DNA of 64,000 nucleotides from Hanstruepera marina (GCF_019880635.1 NZ_JAINVX010000001.1:1086501-1150500); one strand, 5' to 3'; counted from the stretch's first letter, positions 1-8,267 are shown. Notes: generated by a model from the sequence alone, not told the origin. Numbers and translations are program-made.

Positions 1-1
1 T

Positions 2-2050
2 TCAGTAGCCAATGTCGCTTCGAGCGATGTCGAGAAGTCTTTGATCATTAAATCGGGTTTAAATCAAGATGAGATTTTGAATCAAGTTCAGAATGACAAT
101 GATAAAGATTTTTTAAAATTATTACTTAAAGAATTCGATCGCGTAAAGTTAAACCTTGACCCTTATAATTGGGAAGTGATTTTAGGTTGGGATGAAAAGG
201 TCAATAAATACAAAACCCCAATTTATTCTTTCAAAGTAAGGGATAAAGAAATCAAGATAGAAACCCATACGGAGTCCTTGTCTCATACACAGATTCCTAA
301 AGTAGCACTGCCAAAGTACCAAGCTTGGGGTGATGTTTTACGTTGGACATTACAAGAAAATGTACCAGGTGAGTTTCCTTATACTTCAGGATTATATCCG
401 TTTAAACGCACAGGTGAAGATCCAGCCAGAATGTTTGCAGGTGAAGGCGGTCCAGAGCGTACCAATAAACGTTTTCATTACGTAAGTCAAGGTATGCCTG
501 CAAAACGTTTGTCAACGGCTTTTGATAGTGTAACCTTGTACGGCAATGACCCAGATTATCGTCCAGATATCTATGGAAAAATTGGAAATGCAGGCGTATC
601 CATTTGTTGCTTGGATGATGCCAAGAAATTATATTCTGGTTTCAATCTGGCCGATGTCATGACATCTGTGAGTATGACCATTAATGGACCTGCACCCATG
701 TTGCTTGGGTTCTTTATGAATGCAGCCATAGATCAACAATGTGAACTATACATTAAGGAAAATGGTCTGGAAAAAGAGGTGGAGTCTAAAATAGCTGAAA
801 TCTACAAGAATAAAGGTGTTGTTAGACCACAATACCATGGCGACCTACCTGAGGGTAATGATGGTTTAGGGTTAATGTTGTTAGGTGTAACTGGAGACCT
901 AGTGTTACCGGCTGCTATTTATAATGATATAAAAATTAAAACCATTTCTCAAGTTAGAGGAACCGTACAGGCGGATATTTTAAAGGAAGACCAGGCTCAA
1001 AACACCTGTATATTTTCAACGGAATTTGCCTTACGTTTAATGGGTGATGTTCAAGAATATTTCATTGAAAATAATGTGAGAAACTTTTATTCGGTTTCTA
1101 TTTCTGGATATCATATTGCCGAAGCAGGTGCCAATCCTATTTCGCAGTTAGCATTCACTTTGGCAAACGGTTTTACTTATGTGGAGTATTATCTCTCTCG
1201 AGGTATGGATATCAATAAATTTGGCCCAAACTTATCATTCTTTTTCTCAAACGGAATTGATCCAGAATATGCTGTGATTGGACGCGTTGCCAGAAAGATT
1301 TGGGCAAAAGCTTTGAAGCATAAATATGGGGCCAATCCACGCGCCCAAATGTTGAAATATCATATTCAAACGTCTGGACGTAGTTTGCATGCTCAAGAAA
1401 TTGACTTTAATGATATCCGTACAACGCTTCAAGCATTGTATGCCATTTATGATAACTGTAATTCACTTCATACCAATGCTTACGACGAAGCGATTACTAC
1501 ACCAACCGAAGAGAGTGTACGTCGTGCTATGGCTATTCAGTTAATAATCAATAAAGAATTAGGTTTGGCTAAAAACGAAAATCCAATACAAGGGTCGTTT
1601 ATTATTGAAGAATTAACTGATTTGGTTGAAGAAGCTGTTTTAGCCGAGTTTGATAGGATTACAGAACGCGGTGGTGTTTTAGGCGCTATGGAAACCATGT
1701 ATCAGCGTAGTAAAATTCAAGAGGAGAGTTTATACTACGAAACTTTGAAACACAATGGTCAATTCCCCATAATTGGTGTAAATACATTCTTAAGCTCTAA
1801 AGGCTCACCAACAGTTCAGCCTGCAGAAGTTATCCGAGCCACTGAAGAAGAAAAAGAAAATCAAATAAAAACTTTGGAAAATCTTCATAAAGGAAATGAT
1901 ACCAAAGCGCTATTGAAAGACTTACAAATGAAAGCCATAAACAATCAAAATATTTTTGAAGCCTTAATGGATGTTTGCAAAGTGTGCTCTTTGGGTCAGA
2001 TTACAGAAGCCTTATTTGAAGTTGGTGGACAGTATAGAAGAAATATGTAA
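2..2050 (+). CDS. Fused acyl-CoA mutase (IcmF-like / methylmalonyl-CoA mutase family), C-terminal part
   Basis: The frame is open to the left edge, so the gene is partial at its 5' end; a TTG at 41 in the same frame need not be the start. The visible 682 residues hold the TIM-barrel substrate domain of B12-dependent acyl-CoA mutases, with the block [19 protein letters not shown] and later [20 protein letters not shown], and end in GGQYRRNM. In the Flavobacteriia this form is usually a protein of about 1,100 residues carrying the B12-binding and MeaB-like GTPase domains upstream, so some 400 residues probably lie outside the window. It would interconvert branched and linear acyl-CoA (isobutyryl/butyryl or methylmalonyl/succinyl); the substrate cannot be told from what is visible. 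The first 35 or so residues look like translated repeat DNA (see the repeat entry). Confidence 0.9.
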   Translation, partial: SVANVASSDVEKSLIIKSGLNQDEILNQVQNDNDKDFLKLLLKEFDRVKLNLDPYNWEVILGWDEKVNKYKTPIYSFKVRDKEIKIETHTESLSHTQIPKVALPKYQAWGDVLRWTLQENVPGEFPYTSGLYPFKRTGEDPARMFAGEGGPERTNKRFHYVSQGMPAKRLSTAFDSVTLYGNDPDYRPDIYGKIGNAGVSICCLDDAKKLYSGFNLADVMTSVSMTINGPAPMLLGFFMNAAIDQQCELYIKENGLEKEVESKIAEIYKNKGVVRPQYHGDLPEGNDGLGLMLLGVTGDLVLPAAIYNDIKIKTISQVRGTVQADILKEDQAQNTCIFSTEFALRLMGDVQEYFIENNVRNFYSVSISGYHIAEAGANPISQLAFTLANGFTYVEYYLSRGMDINKFGPNLSFFFSNGIDPEYAVIGRVARKIWAKALKHKYGANPRAQMLKYHIQTSGRSLHAQEIDFNDIRTTLQALYAIYDNCNSLHTNAYDEAITTPTEESVRRAMAIQLIINKELGLAKNENPIQGSFIIEELTDLVEEAVLAEFDRITERGGVLGAMETMYQRSKIQEESLYYETLKHNGQFPIIGVNTFLSSKGSPTVQPAEVIRATEEEKENQIKTLENLHKGNDTKALLKDLQMKAINNQNIFEALMDVCKVCSLGQITEALFEVGGQYRRNM
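18..100 (+). repeat. Two imperfect palindromic units read in frame inside the mutase linker
   Basis: Unit one, at 18-37, is CTTCGAGCGATGTCGAGAAG, a near-palindrome. Unit two has the arm ATTTTGAA at 74-81 and the arm TTCAGAAT at 87-94, which pair with one mismatch across TCAAG and are followed by GACAA. Both resemble short palindromes that occur many times between genes in flavobacterial genomes (from memory, not searched). Here they are translated without a stop, giving a polar linker ahead of the conserved mutase domain. No second copy was found in this window. Confidence 0.45.
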
Positions 2051-2079
2051 ATTGTGTAGCAATCAATTTATTATATTTT

Positions 2080-3033
2080 ATGTATCGATTTTTTTTAGCA
2101 TTACTGCTCATTTTATGTTTTAATTGCAATGCTCATTCCCAGGATGGTAAGATTGTTAATAAAGAAACGTTTGTTATTTCAGATAGCATAATTAATCGTA
2201 TCAGTTCTTTTGATGCTGAATTAGCAGAAGAATTAGACGAACTAAATTTTTACAAGATTACTTATTTGTCTGATGGTTTGCGTATTAAAGGTTTTATAGC
2301 TGAACCTAAAAAAGAGGGTAAATTTCCATGTATTGTATCAAATAGAGGCGGTAACCGAGATTTTGGACAATGGACTGATATAAGTGTTGTTTATTTTTTG
2401 GGTAAAATGGCTAGTTGGGATTATGTGGTTGTTGCAAGCCAATATAGAGGCGTTGATGGCGGTGAAGGCCTAGAAGAGTTTGGCGGTAAGGATGTCAACG
2501 ACGTATTGAATTTAGTAAATACCCTAAAAGAAGTTCCAAAAGCCGATACCAATAGAATTGGTATTCAAGGCGGTAGTAGAGGTGGTATGATGACTTATTT
2601 AGCGCTGAAGGAAAGTTGTGATTTTAAAGCCGCTTCAGTTACTGCAGGGGCCGCCAATGCCTTTAAAAATATTGAAAGCCGGCCAGACATGGAAAAGCAT
2701 GTTTACGCAGAACTTGTTCCCAATTATTGGGAAAATAAAGAAACCGAATTAAAAGCACGTTCTGCCGTATTCTGGGCGGATGAGATTTGTAAAACTACAC
2801 CGCTTTTAATCATGCATGGTAGTGCAGACTGGCGAGTATTGCCTGAAGAGTCTATGGAATTGGTTAAAAAACTTTACAAAGCTAAACACCCAACACGTTT
2901 TATACTGTTTGAAGGCGCCGATCATGGTATTCGTGAATTTCGAAAAGATCTATTTTATGAAATGAAACGCCACTTCGATTATTATGTTCGTGATTTAAAT
3001 GCGTTACCCAATATGGAGCCACATGGCAGATAA
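2080..3033 (+). CDS. Secreted alpha/beta hydrolase, prolyl-oligopeptidase-like
   Basis: A 317-residue protein with an N-terminal signal peptide (hydrophobic residues 3-15, ending near NAHSQ). The fold is that of alpha/beta hydrolases of the S9/dienelactone hydrolase type. The nucleophile elbow GGSRGG lies near residue 166, the acid is probably the Asp of HGSADWRV near 249, and the His is in GADHGI near 282. It probably hydrolyses a peptide or ester in the periplasm or outside the cell; the substrate is unknown. It starts 29 bp after the mutase stop and may be cotranscribed with it. It runs almost into the convergent gene at 3036 with no hairpin terminator between them. Confidence 0.85.
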   Translation: MYRFFLALLLILCFNCNAHSQDGKIVNKETFVISDSIINRISSFDAELAEELDELNFYKITYLSDGLRIKGFIAEPKKEGKFPCIVSNRGGNRDFGQWTDISVVYFLGKMASWDYVVVASQYRGVDGGEGLEEFGGKDVNDVLNLVNTLKEVPKADTNRIGIQGGSRGGMMTYLALKESCDFKAASVTAGAANAFKNIESRPDMEKHVYAELVPNYWENKETELKARSAVFWADEICKTTPLLIMHGSADWRVLPEESMELVKKLYKAKHPTRFILFEGADHGIREFRKDLFYEMKRHFDYYVRDLNALPNMEPHGR

Positions 3034-3035
3034 TT

Positions 3036-3431
3036 TTAAAGTGTAAGCATCCAGCTGCGTTGTAATTTTTTAAACGTTTTTAATTCAGAATTTAATAGTG
3101 GTAAATAGTCTTTGCCATTACTGTTTGCTTTTTCTAATCGCTTAATGTTTTTGTTGAGCAAATGTGTGAGTCGTTGTATTGATGCAATGTGCTTATACTT
3201 TTTATCGGAATGGCGCTCTTGTTCTGCTTTTACAATTTCTGGTGCCAAGGATACCGATTGCTGTACAATATCTCCTGAAAAATAGATGTGACTATTTTCT
3301 GATCCGTCTTCCAATAAAGATGATAAATCTTGATTTAAATACGTAGAAATGCTTCTAGACAATGTAATGATTTCCATAGCCTTTTGATAAATAGGCAGGT
3401 AGTACAGATTTGATGGGATATTAGGTATCAT
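3036..3431 (-). CDS. S23-like four-helix-bundle protein
   Basis: A 131-residue, all-helical, soluble protein without a signal peptide. It begins with a LPIYQKAMEI block and has a central helix FSGDIVQQSVSLAPEIVKAEQ. This order resembles the four-helix-bundle family named after the 23S rRNA intervening-sequence protein (S23), although the usual NIAEG signature is degenerate. The gene at 3994 shares the same opening block and layout, so the two look like diverged paralogues. A promoter box on the minus strand lies at 3452-3459. The function of these proteins is not established; the family assignment rests on reading the pattern only. Confidence 0.65.
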   Translation of the reverse strand: MIPNIPSNLYYLPIYQKAMEIITLSRSISTYLNQDLSSLLEDGSENSHIYFSGDIVQQSVSLAPEIVKAEQERHSDKKYKHIASIQRLTHLLNKNIKRLEKANSNGKDYLPLLNSELKTFKKLQRSWMLTL

Positions 3432-3451
3432 GGTAATAACAGCAATTTCAT

Positions 3452-3459
3452 CAAAATTA
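3452..3459 (-). promoter_or_regulatory. Promoter -7 box (TAATTTTG)
   Basis: On the minus strand this reads TAATTTTG, fitting the Bacteroidota TAnnTTTG consensus. It lies about 20 bp ahead of the start at 3431. Confidence 0.55.
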
Positions 3460-3503
3460 GTGACAAGAAAACATATTATACTTTAGTTATTAATGTAAAA
3501 TTG

Positions 3504-3511
3504 TATATTTG
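3504..3511 (+). promoter_or_regulatory. Promoter -7 box (TATATTTG) for the Lrp-type gene
   Basis: TATATTTG matches TAnnTTTG exactly and lies 39 bp ahead of the ATG at 3550. Together with the box at 3452-3459 it makes a divergent promoter region of about 60 bp. The Lrp-type product could bind there, but no operator was identified. Confidence 0.6.
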
Positions 3512-3549
3512 ATTTAATTATTAAGTTATTTATATACTATTGCTTTAAA

Positions 3550-3993
3550 ATGAGTATTGATTCGCTTAACTGGAAAATTTTAACGTGTTTACAGCAAAAT
3601 GCGCGACTTTCCAATGCAGAAATTGGACGACAAGTAGGTGTCAGTTCACCAGCGGTTTCTGAACGCATAAGAAAAATGGAAGACCTTGGTATTATTCAAG
3701 ATTACCACACAACAGTCTCGCCATTTGAAGCAGGTTATCAATTAAAAGCCTTGATAACCATTAGAGCTTTTATGGGCATGTTAAAACCGTTTTTAGATAA
3801 GGTGAAAACCTATGATGAGGTAATTAATTGCTATCGTATTACAGGCAATGAAAACATTGTTATGGAGGTCGTTTTAAAAAACCAAAAACACTTGGAGGCT
3901 TTTATCGACCAGCTTATTGTTTATGGTGAGACCAAAACACAAATTGTGCTTTCCCATGTTATTAAACATAATCCGGTTAAGCCTTTAAAATAA
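3550..3993 (+). CDS. Lrp/AsnC family transcriptional regulator
   Basis: 147 residues, the usual size for the family. Residues 5-55 form the winged helix-turn-helix with the recognition segment GRQVGVSSPAVSERIRKME. Residues 60-145 form the RAM/AsnC ligand-binding domain, including the loop YRITGNENIVMEV where small effectors such as amino acids bind in relatives. It is a cytoplasmic oligomeric regulator. Its stop directly abuts the stop of the convergent gene at 3994. It sits between two S23-like genes and close to an MFS exporter, so it may regulate these neighbours, as Lrp-type proteins often do; that is an inference. Confidence 0.93.
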   Translation: MSIDSLNWKILTCLQQNARLSNAEIGRQVGVSSPAVSERIRKMEDLGIIQDYHTTVSPFEAGYQLKALITIRAFMGMLKPFLDKVKTYDEVINCYRITGNENIVMEVVLKNQKHLEAFIDQLIVYGETKTQIVLSHVIKHNPVKPLK

Positions 3994-4497
3994 TTAATCC
4001 TCGTCACTTTCGTCATCGTTTGATGGAATATCGTTATCTGGATCATGGTCATCATAGTTTATTCCAGGTGGATTGAATAAGCCCCAACGGTCAATGATAT
4101 AATTCCAGGGATCGAAAGTTTTGACCCATTTAGCAAATAGAATTCTGAATTCTTCCATTTCTGCACGTAAAACATCCAAATATTCTATGTCTTTAAAGCC
4201 ATAATATTCCAACGTGGTTAAATCTGTTAATATTTCTCTGGCAGCTTTTCTAATAATGGTCGCATTTTCCATTTTGATGTCATATAAAGTGTCTTCTTCT
4301 ACTGCTGCTGCGATATTTGAAGGAAGGATTAGCGAATTATCCACCAGATAGTTTATACTGTCGTCTATCATTTTTCCATCTTCTTCAGTTTCAAAGAACA
4401 TCTCTGATTCCATCGTGATTTCAACAATGGAATCAATGAGTGTCCTAATACTTTCAGCTTTTTGGAATATTGGTAGGTTTTCCCAAGGTCTATCCAT
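3994..4497 (-). CDS. S23-like four-helix-bundle protein with acidic tail
   Basis: 167 residues. The N-terminal block ENLPIFQKAESIRTLI, then LPSNIAAAVEEDTLYDIKM followed by a long helix, parallel the S23 family (LPxxQKA, SxxSNIAEG). About the last 20 residues are mostly Asp, Asn, Glu and Pro, giving a strongly acidic end that is absent from the paralogue at 3036. The start codon overlaps the end of the MFS gene by 8 nt, so the two are probably cotranscribed and translationally coupled. It is cytoplasmic with unknown function; it could be an accessory or regulatory partner of the transporter. Confidence 0.7.
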   Translation of the reverse strand: MDRPWENLPIFQKAESIRTLIDSIVEITMESEMFFETEEDGKMIDDSINYLVDNSLILPSNIAAAVEEDTLYDIKMENATIIRKAAREILTDLTTLEYYGFKDIEYLDVLRAEMEEFRILFAKWVKTFDPWNYIIDRWGLFNPPGINYDDHDPDNDIPSNDDESDED

Positions 4498-5707
4498 AAC
4501 TTAATTCATTTTTAGCTTTTAAATATCGTTTTAATATCCATAATAACAAAGCGCAAACCATTCCAAGACCTGTCATAATATACCAGGTATTATCAAAACC
4601 AATAGAGTCTACCAATTGCATACCGGCATTATGGCCAAAAATATGTGCTATGGAAAACGAAATGGTGTAAAGCGCCATGTATTCACCTTGATTGCCTTTT
4701 TTTGCACGTTCCATGGCAAAAGCATTGGAAAACGGAAACGCTATCATTTCTCCTATGGTCATAAATAACATACCTATCAGTAATATTCCTATCCATGATG
4801 TTATGTTGAGTACTAAAAAACTCATGGCTGTTAAAAATGCACCAACCAACATTAATGTGGCTTTCGAGTTTTTGGTATTTTCCAACCATTTTATAAGTGG
4901 CATTTCCAAAAGGAAAATAAACGCACCATTTAATCCTAAAAGCATACCAATTTCTAGTTCAGAAAGCATATGAACATCTTTATAGTATATAGGCATTGTT
5001 GAAAAATATTGCAGGAATATGACTCCAAACAGTGTCATTGATATCAAGAAAATCCAAAACGCCTTGTCTTTATAGGCAGATTGGGGATTTTCATTAATAA
5101 CAGTATCTAAAGGTTTGGCTTTTTTAGGGTGTAACACTCTAATTAACAACAGTGTTGCCAGTATACAAGTGATCCCATCTACCCAAAACAAACCTGAGTA
5201 GCTCATGGAGGTAATAATTAATCCACCCAATGCTGGCCCAGCTGAAAACCCTAGATTTATGGCTAGACGAATAAGTGTTACACTACGTGTTTTATTTTCT
5301 GGTTTACTATAGGCGCTTAATGCTACAAACATAGCTGGACGAAACATATCGGCCACAAGCATTACTAGAAAAATACCCAAACAAATAGAAGCAAAAGTGT
5401 TTAAAAACTGTAAGCCAATAAAAAGTACACCTGTGGTTAAAAGGCTTCTAACCATGACTTTGTAATATCCTATTTTGTCGGTTAGCTTACCTCCAAGCCA
5501 AGATCCTGCAAAAGAACCCAAACCAAAGGCCGTCATAATCCATCCCACATCTTTAGGTTCAAAATGTAAATCTTCAGTTAGGTATAAAGACAAAAATGGA
5601 ATGACCATCGTACCAGCTCTGTTTATAAGAGTTATAAGTGCGAGCCACCATATCTCTTTAGAGAGGCCTTTAAACGTGTTTAAATAGTTAAAGTATAGTT
5701 TTTTCAT
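4490..5707 (-). CDS. MFS family exporter
   Basis: 405 residues with about 12 hydrophobic segments. The loop between helices 2 and 3, GSWLGGKLTDKIGYYKVM, is the MFS motif A (G-x3-D-x2-G). The overall pattern resembles multidrug exporters of the MdtH/YitG type. It is an inner-membrane proton-driven transporter with unknown substrate. No TAnnTTTG box lies in the roughly 25 bp between its ATG and a perfect terminator hairpin at 5733-5760. Its transcription may therefore depend on read-through of that hairpin from a promoter at 5884-5891. The downstream S23-like gene overlaps it. Confidence 0.88.
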   Translation of the reverse strand: MKKLYFNYLNTFKGLSKEIWWLALITLINRAGTMVIPFLSLYLTEDLHFEPKDVGWIMTAFGLGSFAGSWLGGKLTDKIGYYKVMVRSLLTTGVLFIGLQFLNTFASICLGIFLVMLVADMFRPAMFVALSAYSKPENKTRSVTLIRLAINLGFSAGPALGGLIITSMSYSGLFWVDGITCILATLLLIRVLHPKKAKPLDTVINENPQSAYKDKAFWIFLISMTLFGVIFLQYFSTMPIYYKDVHMLSELEIGMLLGLNGAFIFLLEMPLIKWLENTKNSKATLMLVGAFLTAMSFLVLNITSWIGILLIGMLFMTIGEMIAFPFSNAFAMERAKKGNQGEYMALYTISFSIAHIFGHNAGMQLVDSIGFDNTWYIMTGLGMVCALLLWILKRYLKAKNELSYG

Positions 5708-5732
5708 TTTTTGATTGCTAGTTGTAAAAATA

Positions 5733-5760
5733 AAAAGTCCGACGTTTATGTCGGACTTTT
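5733..5760 (-). terminator. Perfect 11-bp hairpin with flanking A/T tracts, 25 bp upstream of the MFS start
   Basis: The arm AAAAGTCCGAC at 5733-5743 and the arm GTCGGACTTTT at 5750-5760 enclose a 6-nt loop. Read on the minus strand it is a good Rho-independent terminator ending in a U tract. Nothing needs terminating on the plus strand here, so it most likely ends a short minus-strand transcript starting near 5880 or acts as an attenuator for the MFS gene. Confidence 0.75.
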
Positions 5761-5788
5761 CTATATTGTTAAATTATATGTTTATATC

Positions 5789-5863
5789 ATCATAATATAT
5801 AGCCAGCCCAACTTCTTTCCCAAGAGGTTTGTCTTTGTGTATATTTAACGATACAGTTGTTCA
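5789..5863 (-). CDS. Possible 24-residue leader peptide
   Basis: On the minus strand, an ATG about 15 nt after the expected transcription start opens a 24-codon frame, MNNCIVKYTQRQTSWERSWA followed by GYIL, that closes about 30 nt before the terminator hairpin. Another frame of the same stretch reads KPLGKEVGLAIYYDDINI without an obvious start, so a gene remnant is an alternative. There is no direct evidence of translation; the entry is kept because of its position between a promoter and a terminator. Confidence 0.25.
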
Positions 5864-5883
5864 TTGTTTTCTAAAATGTTTAC

Positions 5884-5891
5884 CAAAACTA
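5884..5891 (-). promoter_or_regulatory. Promoter -7 box (TAGTTTTG) for the leader upstream of the MFS gene
   Basis: On the minus strand this reads TAGTTTTG, matching TAnnTTTG. A start near 5878 would give a transcript of about 145 nt ending at the hairpin 5733-5760. Confidence 0.5.
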
Positions 5892-5911
5892 GGTAAAAAA
5901 ACTTTAAGTTG

Positions 5912-5919
5912 TATTTTTG
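5912..5919 (+). promoter_or_regulatory. Promoter -7 box (TATTTTTG) for the DUF1684 gene
   Basis: TATTTTTG matches TAnnTTTG and lies 16 bp ahead of the ATG at 5936, leaving a leader of only about 10 nt. Such short leaders recur in this window. Confidence 0.55.
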
Positions 5920-5935
5920 AAGTCAAAAAAATATT

Positions 5936-6541
5936 ATGATGAAAAACATTCTTATACTTTTTCTAGCTATTACTGCTCTTGCCTGCGCTCAAGATAAGCA
6001 ACCCATTTTAGGTGAAACAGATTGGCAAAAGCAAATTAATGCTGATTTTAAAGATGCTACTAAGTCTCCATTAAAAGATAAGGATAGAAAAGATTTTATT
6101 GGGTTAGATTTTTTTAAGTTCGATTCGGTTTATGTTGTATATGCAACATTAAAGAGAACACCTGACGAGAAACCCTTTAAAATGAAGACAACCACAGAAC
6201 GATTGGCCAATTATGTAAAATACGGCACAATTGTTTTTGAATTAAGCGGAAAAGAGCACGAACTTAATATTTATCAAAATCTAGACTTGTTAAAAAAACC
6301 TGGTTATGAAGATTATTTGTTCTTGCCTTTTTTAGACAATACCAATGGAGAGGGTAGTTATTCTGGTGGGCGATATGTTGAAGCTAGAATTCCGGAAGGT
6401 GATATAATTCAAATAGATTTCAATACTGCTTATAATCCTTATTGTGCTTATAATGATAAATACTCTTGTCCTATTGTGCCTAGAGAAAACACGCTGTATA
6501 CACGAATTGAAGCAGGTGTAAAGGCTTTTAAAAAGCACTAA
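5936..6541 (+). CDS. DUF1684 domain lipoprotein
   Basis: 201 residues. The signal peptide ends in a lipobox with Cys17 (ITALAC), so it is probably an envelope lipoprotein. The rest is a DUF1684 domain, recognised by the closing block YNPYCAYNDKYSCPIVPREN, which is nearly invariant in that family, and the preceding GGRYVEARIP. The biochemical role of DUF1684 is unknown. Two ATG codons stand in tandem at 5936 and 5939 and either could be the start. It is monocistronic: the next gene is convergent. Confidence 0.85.
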   Translation: MMKNILILFLAITALACAQDKQPILGETDWQKQINADFKDATKSPLKDKDRKDFIGLDFFKFDSVYVVYATLKRTPDEKPFKMKTTTERLANYVKYGTIVFELSGKEHELNIYQNLDLLKKPGYEDYLFLPFLDNTNGEGSYSGGRYVEARIPEGDIIQIDFNTAYNPYCAYNDKYSCPIVPRENTLYTRIEAGVKAFKKH

Positions 6542-6548
6542 ATATATC

Positions 6549-6914
6549 TTATTTTACTAAAAACATACCAAAGAATACAGCTAGAAAACCAATTGCAAAA
6601 CTGGCAATGGTATAAATAGCAAAGCTTGTGAAATCGCCTGATTTCAACATAACATGATTTTCGTATGCAAACGTTGAAAATGTTGTAAATCCACCACAAA
6701 AACCTGTTGCCAAAATTAATGTTTGACTGGAATTAAGCGTGTCGTTTTTTGCGGCCAACCCAAGAATGATTCCAATAAGTAGACTTCCTATAATATTAGC
6801 TGCGAAGGTACCATATGGTATTCCCGTTTCGGTACTATTCAAGAATTTTCCTAAAATATAGCGAAGAGCGCTACCTACACCACCTCCAATGAAAACTAAA
6901 ATTAAATTCTTCAT
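6549..6914 (-). CDS. crcB: Fluoride ion channel CrcB/FluC
   Basis: 121 residues with four hydrophobic helices, the standard length for Fluc channels. Key motifs are GGGVGSALRY near the start, the Asn-containing PYGTFAANIIGS and GFCGGFTTFSTFAYEN, which carry the pore-lining polar track and the Na+ site of the family. It exports fluoride as a dual-topology dimer in the inner membrane. Its ATG follows the stop of the upstream SRPBCC/GyrI-like gene with no gap, so the two are one operon. No fluoride riboswitch was recognised. Confidence 0.93.
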   Translation of the reverse strand: MKNLILVFIGGGVGSALRYILGKFLNSTETGIPYGTFAANIIGSLLIGIILGLAAKNDTLNSSQTLILATGFCGGFTTFSTFAYENHVMLKSGDFTSFAIYTIASFAIGFLAVFFGMFLVK

Positions 6915-7937
6915 TTATTCTGCTAAAGCAATATATATTTCTGTTACCCAGTCAGCAGGGTTAGGAGTAGATCCAGGGTCAGTTAAATAAACTTCTAACA
7001 TTGGCCCTGATTCAGCAATAATCAGTTGGTAGTTTTCAATATACTCAAAAGTTTTATCCCAAGCTTCTTTTAGGTTTTCGTAATCTCCAGTTAAAGTCGT
7101 TCTAACGGCTTTGAATGGTTCTAATTGCCCAGTTAATATATCGCTTTCAGTAGTTATAACTTGTGCAGTTGTTGGAATACAGCAAGAAAACATTACTGCA
7201 TTGTTTGCTTCATCCCACTTGTGATACATAACAAAAGGAGCTCCAGCCATTGGGATTTTATTTTTCATGGCATAATTACCAACTTTAGGCATCATTTGCT
7301 GCATTTTAGTTTTAAAATCACTCATTTTAGTCGATGTGGTATTGTAAATATAATAACCACCACTATGGTTAGTGACCCCTTGAACATTTATACTGTAAAC
7401 GCTCATTGATGCTACAATAATACTATCAAGCTTTTCTAATCCGCGTTCATAATCAGGACCAATCATATTATCAAAACCACCGTTTATGAGTGCACTAGCT
7501 TTAAAGAAAAAAGGCACATTGTCACTATTCATTTTCCAGGTGACATTTGTTTTTCCATCATTGGTTGGTTCGAGATTCCAAGTTACTTGAGAAGGTTCAA
7601 AATCACCAAATTGTAATTCTTGGGTAATTGTATGGGGAGCATTAGTTTCTAAAGTTTTCATTCTACCTTCACCATGCGAATCAACCCACGAAAATGCACC
7701 GTCAATACCTGCAGTTTTGTCGTTTAATGTTATAACGGTTTCGGGATCATTTTCAACCCAAGAAGACCATGCTTCCCAATTTTTAAAGTCAATAACATTA
7801 TTGTAAATTACAGCAGCTGGCGCATTAATGGTTCGAGATCGTTTTACTTCAAAGGAATTAGGTTGGACAGCAATATAGATTGATATTCCAATAACTAGTA
7901 TTAAAACTATAAATAGAATGTATTTTATGGCTTTCAT
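6915..7937 (-). CDS. SRPBCC domain plus GyrI-like domain membrane-anchored protein
   Basis: 340 residues from ATG 7937. An N-terminal hydrophobic helix (ILFIVLILVIGISIYIAV) anchors it. It is followed by a polyketide-cyclase/START-like (SRPBCC) domain with RSRTINAPAAVIYNNVIDFKN at residues of about 30-175, and by a GyrI-like (AraC effector-binding) domain at about 185-340. This pairing is common in the Bacteroidota; it probably binds a hydrophobic ligand, but no ligand is known. A TTG at 7961 in the same frame lies inside the -7 box, so it cannot be the start. It is cotranscribed with crcB. Confidence 0.85.
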   Translation of the reverse strand: MKAIKYILFIVLILVIGISIYIAVQPNSFEVKRSRTINAPAAVIYNNVIDFKNWEAWSSWVENDPETVITLNDKTAGIDGAFSWVDSHGEGRMKTLETNAPHTITQELQFGDFEPSQVTWNLEPTNDGKTNVTWKMNSDNVPFFFKASALINGGFDNMIGPDYERGLEKLDSIIVASMSVYSINVQGVTNHSGGYYIYNTTSTKMSDFKTKMQQMMPKVGNYAMKNKIPMAGAPFVMYHKWDEANNAVMFSCCIPTTAQVITTESDILTGQLEPFKAVRTTLTGDYENLKEAWDKTFEYIENYQLIIAESGPMLEVYLTDPGSTPNPADWVTEIYIALAE

Positions 7938-7965
7938 CTTTGGTAATTGTAGTTTAACCAAAGAT
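7936..7965. promoter_or_regulatory. Inverted repeat overlapping promoter and start codon
   Basis: The arms ATCTTTGGT (7936-7944) and ACCAAAGAT (7957-7965) are perfect 9-bp complements 12 bp apart. One arm covers the start codon at 7937 and the other the -7 box at 7959-7966. As DNA this looks like a repressor operator. A transcript starting near 7952 would lack one arm, so an RNA hairpin is less likely. Confidence 0.4.
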
Positions 7966-7966
7966 A
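7959..7966 (-). promoter_or_regulatory. Promoter -7 box (TATCTTTG)
   Basis: On the minus strand it reads TATCTTTG, matching TAnnTTTG. The predicted start near 7952 leaves about 15 nt of leader to the ATG at 7937, which fixes the start of the SRPBCC/GyrI-like gene. Confidence 0.6.
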
Positions 7967-8009
7967 GTTAAATTATTAAAGTTATAAGAAAATAATCTTC
8001 GTAAGCGAC

Positions 8010-8195
8010 CTATTGAAACAGCCACTTTATAGTAACAATAAAAAGTATAAACGAAATAAAAGCAATTAGAATCCATAAGCTCCCTTTGTAGTACTTATCA
8101 TGAAGCTTTATGTCTTTACGATAGGCGTAAATAAGTGCAACAATAAATGCAATAGCAAATAAAACACCAAAAACCCATTGCCCCTTTGTAAACAT
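8010..8195 (-). CDS. Small two-helix membrane protein
   Basis: 61 residues with two hydrophobic segments (about 8-25 and 40-59) separated by the basic loop AYRKDIKLHDKYYKGS. There is no recognised domain. Length, composition and a clean ATG start support a real gene, and similar tiny membrane proteins are common in flavobacteria. Its own transcription unit lies between the SRPBCC gene and the divergent pyrophosphohydrolase. Function unknown. Confidence 0.65.
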   Translation of the reverse strand: MFTKGQWVFGVLFAIAFIVALIYAYRKDIKLHDKYYKGSLWILIAFISFILFIVTIKWLFQ

Positions 8196-8267
8196 ATTGT
8201 TAGTTTTATGCGAAATTAACTAAAAAGAACAAGAATTCCGATTTTAAGGAAGCGAAAACAAATTATC

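Noticed and set aside
3036-4497. 23S rRNA intervening sequence
   Set aside because: No rRNA gene is nearby; only the encoded proteins resemble the S23 family.
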